NCBI RefSeq assembly: GCF_013409645.1
Contig: NZ_JACCBG010000001.1
Location: 3,656,001 to 3,720,000, forward strand
DNA length: 64,000 nucleotides
Reading direction: 5' to 3'
Origin: Nocardioides panaciterrulae
GTDB taxonomy: Bacteria > Actinomycetota > Actinomycetes > Propionibacteriales > Nocardioidaceae
Shown here: one piece after another, positions 17,713 to 28,115 of the stretch
Position numbering within the stretch: position 1 is the first letter of the stretch
How the letters are laid out: every line of letters begins with the position of its first letter
Notes under the pieces: generated by a model
The model's input: only the letters and a program-made list of their open reading frames with translations
Database searches by the model: none
Told to the model about the DNA's origin: nothing
Program-made: the position numbers and the translations under genes

Positions 17713-18116
17713 GCGCCCTCCTCGGGGCCGCGGTGGACGAGGGTGGCGCTGGTCGAGCAGACCAGCGCGCCGTCGGCGTCGCGGATCTCGCTGGTGGTCC
17801 CGATGATGTCGTTGCCGGCGATCTGGCGCAGCGACGCGACCGTCAGCGTGGCGGTCAGGACGTCGCCGGGCACCACCGGTCGCTCGTAGGCGAACTTCTG
17901 GTCGCCGTGCACGATCCGGAACAGGTCGAGGGCCTCGGCCTCGAGGAAGGCGTTCATCGCGTCGAAGGCCAGCACGATGGGGTACGTCGCCGGCGCCGGG
18001 CCGCCGTCGTACTCCCCGCCGGTGGCGGCGACGAACGCACTCACCTGCTGCTCGGAGACGGTGTGGGGGCTGGTCGGCGGGAACACCCGTCCGACGAGCG
18101 ACTGGTCGACTGGCAT
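17709..18116 (-). CDS. hadA: HadA-type FAS1-like dehydratase subunit
   Basis: Non-catalytic, substrate-binding hot-dog subunit expected to form the heterodimer with HadB (135 aa). The N-terminal FAS1-dehydratase segment runs from about residue 4 (LVGRVFPPTSPHTVSEQQV). The FAYERPVVPGDVLTATLTV strand-turn is typical of the family. The Asp-His pair of the hydratase motif is missing, as expected for HadA. It lies downstream of rpmG but is separated by a strong hairpin. Confidence 0.85.
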   Translation of the reverse strand: MPVDQSLVGRVFPPTSPHTVSEQQVSAFVAATGGEYDGGPAPATYPIVLAFDAMNAFLEAEALDLFRIVHGDQKFAYERPVVPGDVLTATLTVASLRQIAGNDIIGTTSEIRDADGALVCSTSATLVHRGPEEGA

Positions 18117-18186
18117 GGGGGCCAGCCTAGTGAGGGCATCGGGCCCGCCCCGAACTCACGCCCCCCGAAAGCACGCCCGGGAACGG

Positions 18187-18223
18187 CTCGAGGGCGGCAC
18201 CCGTGACGGGGGCCGCCCTCGAG
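18187..18223 (-). terminator. Intrinsic terminator after rpmG
   Basis: An outer 12-bp stem (18187-18198 with 18212-18223) encloses one mismatch and an inner 4-bp CCCG/CGGG stem around a TGA loop. It lies about 70 bases after the rpmG stop and separates the tRNA-rpmG unit from hadA. Confidence 0.75.
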
Positions 18224-18290
18224 GGACGCTGTCTGTGGATCGCCGTGGATCCCAGTGGGGCTCGCTCGGGTCGCCGTGCGGCAACCGGGC

Positions 18291-18461
18291 TCAGCGGGTC
18301 TCGCGGTGCGCGGTGTGCTTGCGGCAGCGCGGGCAGAACTTCGCCAGCTCGAGACGGTCGGGGTCGTTGCGGCGGTTCTTCTTGGTGATGTAGTTGCGCT
18401 CCTTGCAGTCCACGCAGGCGAGCGTGATCTTGGGGCGAACGTCGGAGCTCTTGCTGGCCAC
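18291..18461 (-). CDS. rpmG: 50S ribosomal protein L33
   Basis: Small protein of the large ribosomal subunit near the E site (56 aa). Both CxxC pairs are present (CVDC and CPRC), so this is the zinc-binding C+ form, which in actinobacteria is replaced by a cysteine-free paralogue under zinc starvation. The GTG start gives [11 protein letters not shown] and has AAAGGA seven bases before it. It follows tRNA-Thr and tRNA-Met on the same strand, the order seen ahead of hadAB in mycobacteria. Confidence 0.95.
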   Translation of the reverse strand: MASKSSDVRPKITLACVDCKERNYITKKNRRNDPDRLELAKFCPRCRKHTAHRETR

Positions 18462-18500
18462 GGGAAGTCCTTTGTTGCTAGGTCGAGGGTCGAGACTAAG

Positions 18501-18574
18501 TAGCGGGGGCGGGACTCGAACCCGCGACACCACGATTATGAGCCGTGTGCTCTAACCACCTGAGCTACCCCGCC
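18501..18574 (-). tRNA. tRNA-Met (CAT anticodon, elongator)
   Basis: A cloverleaf forms on the minus strand with acceptor GGCGGGG/CCCCGCT, discriminator A, anticodon loop CTCATAA and T-loop GGTTCGAGTC. The normal D-arm TAGCTCAGGTGGTTAGAGCA and the paired first base indicate an elongator rather than an initiator tRNA. Confidence 0.92.
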
Positions 18575-18627
18575 ACCGGGACAGGGCACGCCGGCCACGA
18601 TACTGGCCGACGACAACCCACGCCCAG

Positions 18628-18700
18628 AGCCCCTTTACGGAATCGAACCGTAGACCTTCTCCTTACCATGGAGACGCTCTGCCGACTGAGCTAAAGGGGC
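18628..18700 (-). tRNA. tRNA-Thr (GGT anticodon)
   Basis: A complete cloverleaf on the minus strand has acceptor GCCCCTT/AAGGGGC, discriminator T, anticodon loop ATGGTAA giving GGT, and T-loop GGTTCGATTC. It is transcribed ahead of tRNA-Met and rpmG. Confidence 0.93.
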
Positions 18701-18729
18701 AACGAGCGAGAACAATACACAGGACTGAC

Positions 18730-19539
18730 GTGATCGAAAAATCGACCCCGGACCCCTCCCACGACCGGGCTTTCTACCGTTTGCGCGACCGCTCGGCGGC
18801 GGGTCGGGAGACGGTCGACACGCTCCCCTGGGCCGCCGGCCCGTGGTCCCCCGAGGCCCAGCACGGCGGCCCGCCGGCGGCCCTCCTCGGCCGTGCCGTC
18901 GAGAGTGTCGGGGGCGGGGTCGTGGGCCGGTTCACCATGGAGCTCCACGGCCCGGTGCCGGTGGGCCCGCTCGCCACCAGCACCACCGTGCTGCGCCCGG
19001 GCCGCTCGGTGCAGCTGGTCGGCGCCGAGCTCTACGACGTCGGCCGCGACCGGGTGGTCGCCTCGGCGCGGGCCTGGGTGTTCCCGGCCTCCGAGGCCGG
19101 CCCGGCGCGCCCGACCCCGCCCGTCCACGGACCAGAGGACGGGAAGGTGCACCCGCGGCCGACCGCCTGGCACGGCGGCTACCTCGACGCCGTCGAGTGG
19201 CGCTGGGTCGTCGGGTCGGTCGAGGAGGCCGGACCGGGCGTCGTGTGGATGCGGCCGCCGGACCTGGTCGAGGGCGAGCCGATCACCCCGCTGCAGCGGC
19301 TGCTGGCCTGTGTCGACTCGGCCTCGGGCGTGAGCGCGGCCCTCGACGTACGACGCTGGACGTTCCTCAACACCGAGCTGACCGTGCACGTGCTCCGACC
19401 GCCCGTGGGCGAGTGGGTCTGCCTGGACGCCGAGACGACCCTCGGGCCGGGCTCGGTCGGCGTCGCCACCGCCGCGGTCCACGACCGGCGCGGCCTGGTC
19501 GCCCGCTCCTCCCAGGCCCTGCTGGTGGCCCCCCGCTGA
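18730..19539 (+). CDS. Thioesterase family protein (TesB-like double hot-dog)
   Basis: Probable acyl-CoA thioesterase (269 aa), cleaving fatty acyl-CoA to free acid and CoA in the cytoplasm. The N-terminal half has the GPWSPEAQHGGPPAALLGRA segment usual in this group, then FTMELHGPVPVGPL. The second half has the C-terminal hot-dog ending RRGLVARSSQALLV, as in TesB-like proteins. Length suits a tandem hot-dog. The GTG start follows the tRNA-Thr gene on the other strand. Chain-length preference and physiological role cannot be inferred; no operon partner. Confidence 0.7.
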   Translation: MIEKSTPDPSHDRAFYRLRDRSAAGRETVDTLPWAAGPWSPEAQHGGPPAALLGRAVESVGGGVVGRFTMELHGPVPVGPLATSTTVLRPGRSVQLVGAELYDVGRDRVVASARAWVFPASEAGPARPTPPVHGPEDGKVHPRPTAWHGGYLDAVEWRWVVGSVEEAGPGVVWMRPPDLVEGEPITPLQRLLACVDSASGVSAALDVRRWTFLNTELTVHVLRPPVGEWVCLDAETTLGPGSVGVATAAVHDRRGLVARSSQALLVAPR

Positions 19540-19545
19540 GACCGC

Positions 19546-19643
19546 GAGTCGGCGCTCGTTGACACCCCGGGCCCGTCGTACGGCGTCAACATGCGCCGAC
19601 TCGCGGCCCGTGCTGCCCGTACGGCGTCAACCTGCGCTGACTC
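19546..19643. repeat. Dispersed repeat array 1 (one forward, two inverted units)
   Basis: Forward core GAGTCGGCGCTCGTTGACAC at 19546-19565, inverted copies at 19583-19602 and 19624-19643 (GCGTCAACATGCGCCGACTC and a variant with one more change). It occupies the gap between the thioesterase (+) and amidase (-) stop codons. Forward and inverted units can pair into a long hairpin. Confidence 0.9.
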
Positions 19644-19659
19644 GCCGGATCGGAGGGCG

Positions 19660-21060
19660 TCAGTCCTGGATGCGGGCCCAGGGGTGGGCCTCCTCGAGCT
19701 CGTAGGCGAGCTCCAGCAGCGTGGCCTCCCGACCGGCGGCCGCGCCGAGCATCATCCCCTGGGGCAGCCCGGCCGCCGTGGTCGCGAGCGGCAGGGAGAC
19801 GGCGGGGTCGCCGGTGGCGTTCTGCAGCGGGGTGAACGCCACCCACTCCAGCACCCGCGCGAGGACGGTCTCGTAGTCCTGGGTCGGGTCGAGGTACCCG
19901 ACCGGCGGCGTCTCGGAGGCCAGCGTCGGGCAGAGCACGACGTCGTGGTCACGGAAGAAGGCGGCCGAGGCCCGGCGGGACCGCTTGAGGCGGTGGATGG
20001 CCAGCGGCACCCGGTGCAGGTGGCGGCGGGCGTGGCGGGCCAGGCCGAGGGTGAGGTTGTCGAGGCGGCTCGGGTCCCAGGTCCGGCCGTGCTGACGGCG
20101 GCCGGTGTGGACGATGGCCAGCGCGAGCAGCCCCCAGTAGAGGAGGAAGTCGTCGCGGAACGAGTCCGGGACCGGGGGGTCCACGGTCTCCACGTGGTGG
20201 CCCAGGCCCTCGAGCAGCCCGGCCGTCTTCAGGGTCAGCTCGGCGACCTCGGGGGCGGCGTCGACCCCGACGCCCCGGGTGACGACGCCGACCCGCAACC
20301 GGGCGCGGGAGGGGCGGGTGATGTCCCCCACCGGCGGCAGGTGCAGCGCCCGGTAGACCTTCTCGGCCTCGCGGAGGAACGCCGCGGTGTCCCGGACGCT
20401 GCGGGTCAGCACCCCGTCGCTGACGATGCGGACCGGCATGCCCCGCGTCAGCCGGTCCTGGGCCAGCCGGTCCCGGGTGGGCTTGAGCCCGACCAGGCCG
20501 TTGACCGAGGCCGGGATCCGGATCGAGCCCCCGCCGTCGTTGGCGTGCGCGATCGGCACCGCGCCGCCGGCGACCAGCGCGGCGGAGCCGGCCGAGGAGG
20601 CCCCGGCGGTGCGGGAGGGGTCCCACGGGCTGCGCACCGCACCGAGCCGCGGGTGCTCGGCGGACGGGCTGAAGCCGAACTCCGAGAGCCGGGTCTTGCC
20701 CAGCGGCAGCAGCCCGGTGGCGAGGTACATCCGCGCGAGGTCGCCGTCGCGCTCGCTCGGTCGCGGGGCGTAGGCGTCGCAGCCCTGCCCGGTGGGCATG
20801 CCGGCCACGTCGACGTTGTCCTTGAGGAAGGTGGGCACGCCGGCGAAGAACCCGCCGCGCGGGTTCGCCGCCTCGCTGCGCGCGCGGTCGTACGCCGGGA
20901 AGGCCACCGCGTTCAGCTCCGGGTCCAGCCGGCCGACCCGCGCGATCGCGGCGGCCACCACCTCGGGCACCGAGACGCTGCGGTCCTGGATCCGGGCGAC
21001 CAGCCCGACCGCGTCGAGGTCCCCGAGCGCGTCGTCACCGAACGCGTGCACGCGTGCCAT
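19660..21060 (-). CDS. Amidase (amidase signature family)
   Basis: Serine hydrolase of the amidase signature family (466 aa), cleaving carboxamides. The Ser-cisSer-Lys triad is visible: Lys in TFLKDNVD (about residue 80), and two serines in the glycine-rich GASSAGSAALVAGG and DGGGSIRIPAS blocks. Length fits stand-alone amidases rather than GatA, and no gatB or gatC is nearby. Substrate is unknown; 6-aminohexanoate-cyclic-dimer hydrolase and aryl-amidases are relatives. The ATG has no in-frame rival close by. It is convergent with the thioesterase gene across a repeat array. Confidence 0.85.
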   Translation of the reverse strand: MARVHAFGDDALGDLDAVGLVARIQDRSVSVPEVVAAAIARVGRLDPELNAVAFPAYDRARSEAANPRGGFFAGVPTFLKDNVDVAGMPTGQGCDAYAPRPSERDGDLARMYLATGLLPLGKTRLSEFGFSPSAEHPRLGAVRSPWDPSRTAGASSAGSAALVAGGAVPIAHANDGGGSIRIPASVNGLVGLKPTRDRLAQDRLTRGMPVRIVSDGVLTRSVRDTAAFLREAEKVYRALHLPPVGDITRPSRARLRVGVVTRGVGVDAAPEVAELTLKTAGLLEGLGHHVETVDPPVPDSFRDDFLLYWGLLALAIVHTGRRQHGRTWDPSRLDNLTLGLARHARRHLHRVPLAIHRLKRSRRASAAFFRDHDVVLCPTLASETPPVGYLDPTQDYETVLARVLEWVAFTPLQNATGDPAVSLPLATTAAGLPQGMMLGAAAGREATLLELAYELEEAHPWARIQD

Positions 21061-21146
21061 GGGGCCAACCTATCGAGGCCGGCACAGCCCGGGACGGAGG
21101 ACCGGCCCCGCGCGGGTCGGTGCGGCGCGGGTCAGTGCGGCGCGGG

Positions 21147-22415
21147 TCAGCGCGGCGCGGCCGCGGCCAGCGCCGCGAGGTGGGCGTCGACGGCCGCGGG
21201 GGCCAGCACGTGGTCCAGCGCGAGCGCCGCGCAGCCGACCAGGCCGGCCCGGTCGCCGTGGGTGGCCGGGAGGATGCGCAGGTGGCGGGTGGCCAGCGCC
21301 GAGGCCCGGGCGAACACGCTCTCGCGCACGCCGGCGGCGTAGACGTCGAACGCGGCCGCCATGTCCCCACCGATCACGATCTCGGCCGGGTTGAGCAGGT
21401 TGACCGCCACCGCGAGCAGCTCGCCGAGCTGGTGCCCGCTCTCGCGGAGCAGGCTGCGCGCCTCCGGGTCGCCGCGCTGCGCGAGCGCGACCAGGCCGCG
21501 CACGTGCCCGACCGCGCGGTCGGGGTGCTCCCGGGCCATCCGGGCGACCAGCGCCCAGCCGCCGGCGACCGCCTCCAGGCAGCCGGTCCGCCCGCACCGG
21601 CAGGCGACCCCCGCTGCGGGCGGGAACCAGGTGTGCCCGATCTCCCCGGCGGCCCCGAGGTGGCCGGCGAGCACCCGCCCGTCGGCGACGATGCCGAGCC
21701 CGAGGCCGGTGGACGCCTTGACCACGAGCGCGTCGCGCAGGCCGCGCCCGGCCAGCCGCTCGGCCCGGGCCATCACGTCGACGTCGTTGCCGACGAACAG
21801 CGGGGCCTCGGCGACGCCGGCGAGGTACGGCGCCAGGTCGACCCCGTCCCACCCGCGCATCACCGGCGAGTCCAGGCTCACCCCGCGGACCACGTCGACG
21901 GTGCCGGGCAGGCTCAGCCCGACGCCGACCACCCGCGGACCGACGCCCGCGAGCAGCGCCGCGGACCGCTCGGCGATCCGGGGCATCAGCTGCTCGGGCC
22001 CGACCCCGACCTCGTGGTCGCCGGAGTCGGCGGCGAGCTCGCCGCCGTCGAGGTCGAAGACCGCGATCTGGCTGCGGGACCGCCCGACCGCCACGGCCAG
22101 GACCACCCCGGCCTCCCGGTTGAACAGCAGCGCGCCGGGGGGCCGGCCGCCGGTCGAGGCGAGCTCCTCGCCCACCCGCAACAGCCCGGCGTCGGTGAGG
22201 GCGTTGACCCGGGTCACCACGGCGGTGCGGGAGAGGCCGGTCAGCCGGCGCAGCTCCGAGCGGGTGTGCGCGCGCCCGGCGCGGACGAGGTCGAGCAGCT
22301 CCCCCGCGGTGGGCGGCGCCGCCGACTCACGCAGGACCGATTCACGCAGCGCCGGCTCACGGCGTACGGGCTCGGGGTCGCGGAGGGCGCCCGGCCCGGC
22401 GTCGGCGTCGCTCAT
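21147..22415 (-). CDS. ROK family transcriptional regulator
   Basis: Sugar-responsive repressor of the NagC/XylR type (422 aa). An N-terminal winged helix-turn-helix (about residues 38-95, with RSELRRLTGLSRTAVVTRVN) precedes the ROK kinase-fold domain. The zinc motif CRCGRTGCLE is complete, preceded by GEIGHTWF. The ATG at this position has a strong GGAGGAGG before it, so the longer frame was rejected. It is transcribed divergently from zwf-edd-eda across 100 bp and is the natural candidate regulator of that operon. The first 35 residues are Pro/Arg-rich and low in complexity. Confidence 0.88.
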   Translation of the reverse strand: MSDADAGPGALRDPEPVRREPALRESVLRESAAPPTAGELLDLVRAGRAHTRSELRRLTGLSRTAVVTRVNALTDAGLLRVGEELASTGGRPPGALLFNREAGVVLAVAVGRSRSQIAVFDLDGGELAADSGDHEVGVGPEQLMPRIAERSAALLAGVGPRVVGVGLSLPGTVDVVRGVSLDSPVMRGWDGVDLAPYLAGVAEAPLFVGNDVDVMARAERLAGRGLRDALVVKASTGLGLGIVADGRVLAGHLGAAGEIGHTWFPPAAGVACRCGRTGCLEAVAGGWALVARMAREHPDRAVGHVRGLVALAQRGDPEARSLLRESGHQLGELLAVAVNLLNPAEIVIGGDMAAAFDVYAAGVRESVFARASALATRHLRILPATHGDRAGLVGCAALALDHVLAPAAVDAHLAALAAAAPR

Positions 22416-22479
22416 GGTCCTCCTCCTGCCCGGCCCGACGTTGAACGGCACTTCGATCTCAAAAATACCTTAGTCCTGC

Positions 22480-22508
22480 TTGTAACGATCCAAACTTCTC
22501 CCTACGGT
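22480..22508 (+). promoter_or_regulatory. Predicted leaderless promoter of zwf-edd-eda
   Basis: TTGTAA (22480-22485), 17-base spacer, TACGGT (22503-22508), then seven bases to the zwf ATG. This would start transcription at the start codon. The surrounding stretch (22450-22500) is markedly AT-richer than the window and also carries the ROK gene promoter in the opposite sense. Confidence 0.55.
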
Positions 22509-22515
22509 GGTCACC

Positions 22516-24023
22516 ATGGCTGAGATCGCGAGCACCTACCCGGTCCCCGACTCCTGCGACTTCACCGTCTTCGGGGGCACCGGCGACCTGGCGCTGCGCA
22601 AGCTGCTGCCCGCGCTCTACCAGCGCGACCTGGAGGGCCAGCTGCCTGCCGACACCCGCGTGCTGGGGGTCTCCCGCTCCGAGCTGGACGACGAGGGCTG
22701 GCGCGAGGAGGTCCGCACCGCGCTGCGGACGCACGTCGCGGCCGGCGACCTCGACGAGGCCGTCGTGGCGCGGTTCCTCGGGCGGCTGCGGCACCTGGTG
22801 CTGGACGCCCGCGAGCCCGAGGACTGGCACCGCTTCCACGCGCTGCTCAAGGACCGCCCGCACGCGGAGACCACCGTGCGGGTCTTCTACCTGGCGGTCG
22901 CGCCCTCGCTCTTCGGCGACCTCAGCACCCGGCTGGAGGAGATCGGCGTGGTCGACGAGCGCGCCCGGGTCGTTCTGGAGAAGCCGATCGGCCACGACCT
23001 CGCCTCCGCGCAGGCGGTCAACGACGCGGTGGGCCGGGTCTTCGAGGAGTCCCAGATCTTCCGCATCGACCACTACCTGGGCAAGGAGAGCGTCCAGAAC
23101 CTCCTGGTCACCCGCTTCGCCAACGCCTTCCTCGAGCCGCTGTGGAACTCGCGGTGGGTCGACCACGTGCAGATCACCGTCGCCGAGTCGCTCGGCGTCG
23201 GCGAGCGCGGCCCCTACTACGACAACGCCGGCGCGCTGCGCGACATGGTGCAGAACCACCTGCTCCAGCTGCTCTGCCTGGTCGCCATGGAGCCGCCGAC
23301 CCACATCGGCCGGGAGACCGTCCGCGACGAGAAGCTCAAGGTGCTGCAGGCGCTCAAGCCGATGACGCCGGTCGACATCGACCAGCACACGGTCCGGGGC
23401 CGCTACGCCGCCGGGCTGGTCGAGGGCGAGCCGGTCCCGTCGTACGCCGACGACCTCGGCCGCACCGGGCTGGACGGGGCCCGGTCGCGCACCGAGACGT
23501 TCGTGGCCATGAAGACCGAGGTCCAGAACTGGCGCTGGTCGGGCGTGCCGTTCTACCTGCGCACCGGCAAGCGGATGGACCGCCGCGCCTCCGAGATCGT
23601 GGTGGTCTTCAAGGCGCCGCCGCACCACATGTTCCCCGGCAGCGAGGGCGTCAGCGAGCCCAACCGGCTGCACATCCAGGTCCAGCCCGACGAGGGCATG
23701 CGCCTGCACCTGACCGCCAAGGAGCCGGGGCCGGGCGGGATCCGCCTGCGCCCGGTGTCGCTGGACCTGAGCTACGCCACCGCGTTCGCCCAGCGCCTCC
23801 CCGACGCCTACGAGCGTCTGCTGATGGACGTCATCAAGGGCAACCCGACCCTGTTCATGCGCCGCGACGAGGTCGAGGCGGCATGGACGTGGGTCGAGCC
23901 GATCCTCAACCGCTGGGCCTCCTCGCCGGACCAGCCGCTGCGCTACCCGGCCGGCACCAGCGGACCCGTAGCCGCCACCACGCTCCTCGAGCGCGATGGC
24001 CGATCCTGGCAGGAGTCCGACCA

Positions 24024-24027
<4 letters not shown>
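22516..24027 (+). CDS. zwf: Glucose-6-phosphate dehydrogenase
   Basis: Oxidises glucose 6-phosphate to 6-phosphogluconolactone, feeding the Entner-Doudoroff route here (503 aa). The coenzyme motif is [10 protein letters not shown] (family GASGDL), the EKPIGHDL block follows, and the substrate-site RIDHYLGKE is complete. C-terminal blocks [12 protein letters not shown] and [16 protein letters not shown] are normal. The ATG is preferred over a GTG nine bases earlier because it matches the predicted leaderless promoter. The lactonase gene pgl is not in the operon. Translation of edd is coupled through a GTGA overlap. Confidence 0.95.
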
Positions 24028-25875
<1,848 letters not shown>

Positions 25876-25889
<14 letters not shown>

Positions 25890-26505
25890 GTCCCGCTCCC
25901 TGCTCGACCGAGTGCCGGTCGTGCCGGTCGTCGTCGTCGACGACCCGGCCCAGGCCGTGCCGGTCGCCCGCGCCCTTGTCGCCGGCGGCCTGCCGGTCAT
26001 CGAGCTGACGCTGCGCACCCCGGTCGCGCTCGACGCGATCCGCGCGATCGCCGCGGAGGTGCCCGAGATCCTGGTCGGCGCCGGCACGATCCTGACCCCC
26101 GGCCAGGCCGAGGAGGCCCGTGCCGCCGGGGCCCAGTTCCTCGTCTCCCCCGGCGCGACGCCCGCGCTGCTCGCGGGCATGGCCGACACCGGGCTGCCGT
26201 TCCTGCCCGGCACCGCCACCGTCTCGGAGGTGCTGGCGGTGCTCGAGACCGGTCGCACCGAGATGAAGTTCTTCCCGGCCGAGGCCTCCGGCGGGGCCGC
26301 GTTCTTGTCCTCGGTCGCCTCGCCCGTGCCCGCCGCCCGGTTCTGCCCCACCGGCGGGATCACCGCGGCGAGCGCCCCGGCGTACCTCTCGCTGCCGAAC
26401 GTCGGCTGCGTCGGCGGCTCCTGGCTCACCCCGAAGGACGCCCTCGCCGCCGGTGACTGGGCTCGGGTCGAGCGGCTCGCCCGCGAGGCCGCCGCGCTGC
26501 GCTGA
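25876..26505 (+). CDS. eda: KDPG/KHG aldolase (2-dehydro-3-deoxyphosphogluconate aldolase)
   Basis: Class I aldolase splitting KDPG into pyruvate and glyceraldehyde 3-phosphate, the last Entner-Doudoroff step (209 aa). The Schiff-base lysine is Lys131 in TEMKFFPAE. The Glu of [12 protein letters not shown] and the phosphate-binding FCPTGGI block are present. The TTG start is chosen because GAGGAGG lies six bases before it; a GTG six bases later is the alternative. It overlaps the end of edd by 14 bases. Together zwf, edd and eda give a complete glucose 6-phosphate to pyruvate branch apart from the lactonase. Confidence 0.94.
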
Positions 26506-26525
26506 CCGGCGCCGGCCGGCCGCGG

Positions 26526-26870
26526 TCAGAGGATGTAGTAGAGGCCGATCGCGGCGGGGATCAGGCCGGCGACCAGCCAGGGGGTGAACGGTCGGCGGCC
26601 GTGGATGAGGAAGCCGGCGGCGACGCCGAGCACGCCCACCAGGCCGGCGATCAGGTCGAGCGCCACCTGGGCGCCGACGCCGCGGGTGTCGAGGAACACC
26701 GCGGCGATCACCAGGCCGGCCGAGAAGTGGCCGATCGTGGTCACCGCGAGCACCGACATCACCCACTTCTGGACCGACGTCATGCTCATGCCGCCCTGCA
26801 CCTGGGGCCGCGGGTTGTTCGGGTCCATCAGGTGCCGGCGCCGGCGTGGGGTCGAGGCGGGCTGGCTCAT
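26526..26870 (-). CDS. Small membrane protein of unknown function
   Basis: A 114-aa protein I do not recognise. The N-terminal 50 residues are polar and basic (PRRRRHL) and the rest forms about three membrane helices (roughly residues 38-60, 66-88, 95-113), ending in YYIL. The ATG was chosen for its GTGGAGA ribosome site; a longer frame overlaps the regulatory region. It is divergent from a MarR gene and shares its operator, so the regulator very probably controls it. An integral-membrane role such as transport helper or stress protein is possible but not shown. Confidence 0.6.
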   Translation of the reverse strand: MSQPASTPRRRRHLMDPNNPRPQVQGGMSMTSVQKWVMSVLAVTTIGHFSAGLVIAAVFLDTRGVGAQVALDLIAGLVGVLGVAAGFLIHGRRPFTPWLVAGLIPAAIGLYYIL

Positions 26871-26909
26871 CGGCGGCGTCTCCACTGCTGGGGTCCCCTG
26901 CTCGGGGCT

Positions 26910-26946
26910 ATTGGTAAGTGTACTAACGTTTTGTACACTCACCAAT
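26910..26946. promoter_or_regulatory. Symmetric operator/divergent promoter before the MarR gene
   Basis: Inverted repeat of 14 bp with one mismatch: ATTGGTAAGTGTAC (26910-26923) and GTACACTCACCAAT (26933-26946). On the + strand TTGGTA, 17 bases, TACACT, seven bases, GTG start. On the minus strand TTGGTG, 17 bases, TACACT also occurs. The same palindrome thus holds both promoters, and a bound MarR dimer would block both. Confidence 0.72.
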
Positions 26947-27393
26947 GTGACGAGTGACGCACTGCCGGCCAACCCGCTGGCCCTCGAGGACCAGGTCTGC
27001 TTCGCGCTGTCGGTCGCCTCCCGCAGCGTGGTCGCGATCTACCGCCCGCTGCTGGAGCCGCTGGGCCTGACCCACCCGCAGTACCTCGTGATGCTGGCGC
27101 TGTGGGAGCACCAACCGCTCTCGGTCCGCGAGCTGAGCCGGCTGCTCCAGCTCGAGCCGGCCACGCTGTCGCCGCTACTCAAGAGGCTCGAGGAGTCGGG
27201 GCTGGTACGCCGGGAACGCGACCCGTCCGACGAGCGCGCCCTCGCCGTCCGCCTCACGCCCCGGGGCCGGGCGCTGCGCCAGGACGCCGAGCAGATCCCC
27301 GCCGCGGTCGTGGCGACCCTCGGCATCGAGGTCGCCGAGCTGCAGCGGCTGCACGGCATGCTGACCCGGGTGATCGCCGCCGCGAGGCCCTGA
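26947..27393 (+). CDS. MarR family regulator, OhrR-like
   Basis: Winged-helix dimeric repressor (148 aa). The start of the protein (LALEDQVCFALSVASRSVVAIYRPLLEPLGLTHPQY, residues about 11-46) resembles OhrR, where the N-terminal Cys (here about residue 18) senses organic peroxides. The DNA-reading helix and wing lie at SVRELSRLLQLEPATLSPLL and VRRERDPSDERA. No ohr gene is nearby; the adjacent divergent gene encodes a membrane protein. The GTG immediately follows the operator palindrome, so the mRNA is probably leaderless. A much longer open frame upstream was rejected. Confidence 0.85.
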   Translation: MTSDALPANPLALEDQVCFALSVASRSVVAIYRPLLEPLGLTHPQYLVMLALWEHQPLSVRELSRLLQLEPATLSPLLKRLEESGLVRRERDPSDERALAVRLTPRGRALRQDAEQIPAAVVATLGIEVAELQRLHGMLTRVIAAARP

Positions 27394-27420
27394 GCCCGCT
27401 CCGACCGACCGGGACCCGCT

Positions 27421-27467
27421 CAGCCGGCCGCGCCGCTCAGCCGGGGCGCGTTCAGCCGGCCGCGCCG
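27421..27467. repeat. 15-bp direct repeat at the tag 3' end
   Basis: CAGCCGGCCGCGCCG occurs at 27421-27435 and again at 27453-27467, with a degenerate copy between. The second copy lies inside the last codons of tag. It fills the short gap between the MarR gene and tag, which are convergent. Confidence 0.5.
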
Positions 27468-28030
27468 CGCCGGTGGCAGCCGGTCAGGTGGGGGTCGAAC
27501 ACCCCGATCGCCTCCATCAGCGCGAACATGGTGGTCGGCCCCACGAACGCGAAGCCCCGCCGCTTGAGCTCCTTCGACAGCGCCTTCGACTCCGGCGAGG
27601 TGGTCCCCATCTCCTCGGTCGTGGCCGGCGCGGGCGGCCGCTCGGGGCAGAAGGACAGCACCAGCGCCTCCAGCCCCTCGGCCTCACGCAGCGCCAGGGT
27701 CGCCCGCGCGTTGGTGATCGCGGCGGCGATCTTCAGCCGGTTGCGCACGATCCGGACGTCGGACATCAGCCGCGCCCGGTCGCCTTCGTCGTACGCCGCA
27801 ACGACCTCGGCGTCGAAGCCGGCGAAGACCTCGCGGAACGCCTCGCGCTTGGCCAGGATCGTCGACCACGACAGGCCGGACTGGAACGCCTCCAGCGTCA
27901 GCCGCTCGAAGTAGGCGGACTCCCCCTGCACCGGCCGGCCCCACTCGGTGTCGTGGTAGTCGCGCATCACGCCCGGCCCGCCCGCCCACGGACAGCGGGC
28001 GACCCCGTCCTCGCCGATCACCGGTCCCAT
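27452..28030 (-). CDS. tag: DNA-3-methyladenine glycosylase I
   Basis: Base-excision repair enzyme that removes 3-methyladenine from alkylated DNA (192 aa). Family features are the N-terminal CPWAG with the first zinc Cys, then YHDTEWGRPV, LEAFQSGLSWSTILAKRE and VGPTTMFALMEAIG. The C-terminal HLTGCHRR supplies the remaining zinc ligands. The ATG giving MGPVIGEDG is used; an upstream GTG at 28048 would add six residues. It is convergent with the MarR gene. Confidence 0.92.
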   Translation of the reverse strand: MGPVIGEDGVARCPWAGGPGVMRDYHDTEWGRPVQGESAYFERLTLEAFQSGLSWSTILAKREAFREVFAGFDAEVVAAYDEGDRARLMSDVRIVRNRLKIAAAITNARATLALREAEGLEALVLSFCPERPPAPATTEEMGTTSPESKALSKELKRRGFAFVGPTTMFALMEAIGVFDPHLTGCHRRGAAG

Positions 28031-28115
28031 GGATGCCGATCCTGTCACCCGGCGCGGACATCGCGCCGCTCGCCCGCCCCGGGCCCCGGCCCGCCGGCGG
28101 GTCAGCCGCGCTCCT

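Noticed and set aside
21099..21146. Short CGCGGGTC-type tandem repeats between the amidase and ROK genes
   Set aside because: About three imperfect 16-base units in a GC-rich spacer; too short and simple to call a functional element.
23142..24023. Long open frame extending edd upstream by nearly 900 bases
   Set aside because: It is a shadow of zwf. The Edd family start is reached only at the GTG overlapping the zwf stop.
26947..27393. OhrR controlling a neighbouring ohr peroxide reductase
   Set aside because: No Ohr/OsmC-type gene is encoded in the vicinity; only the resemblance of the regulator is retained.
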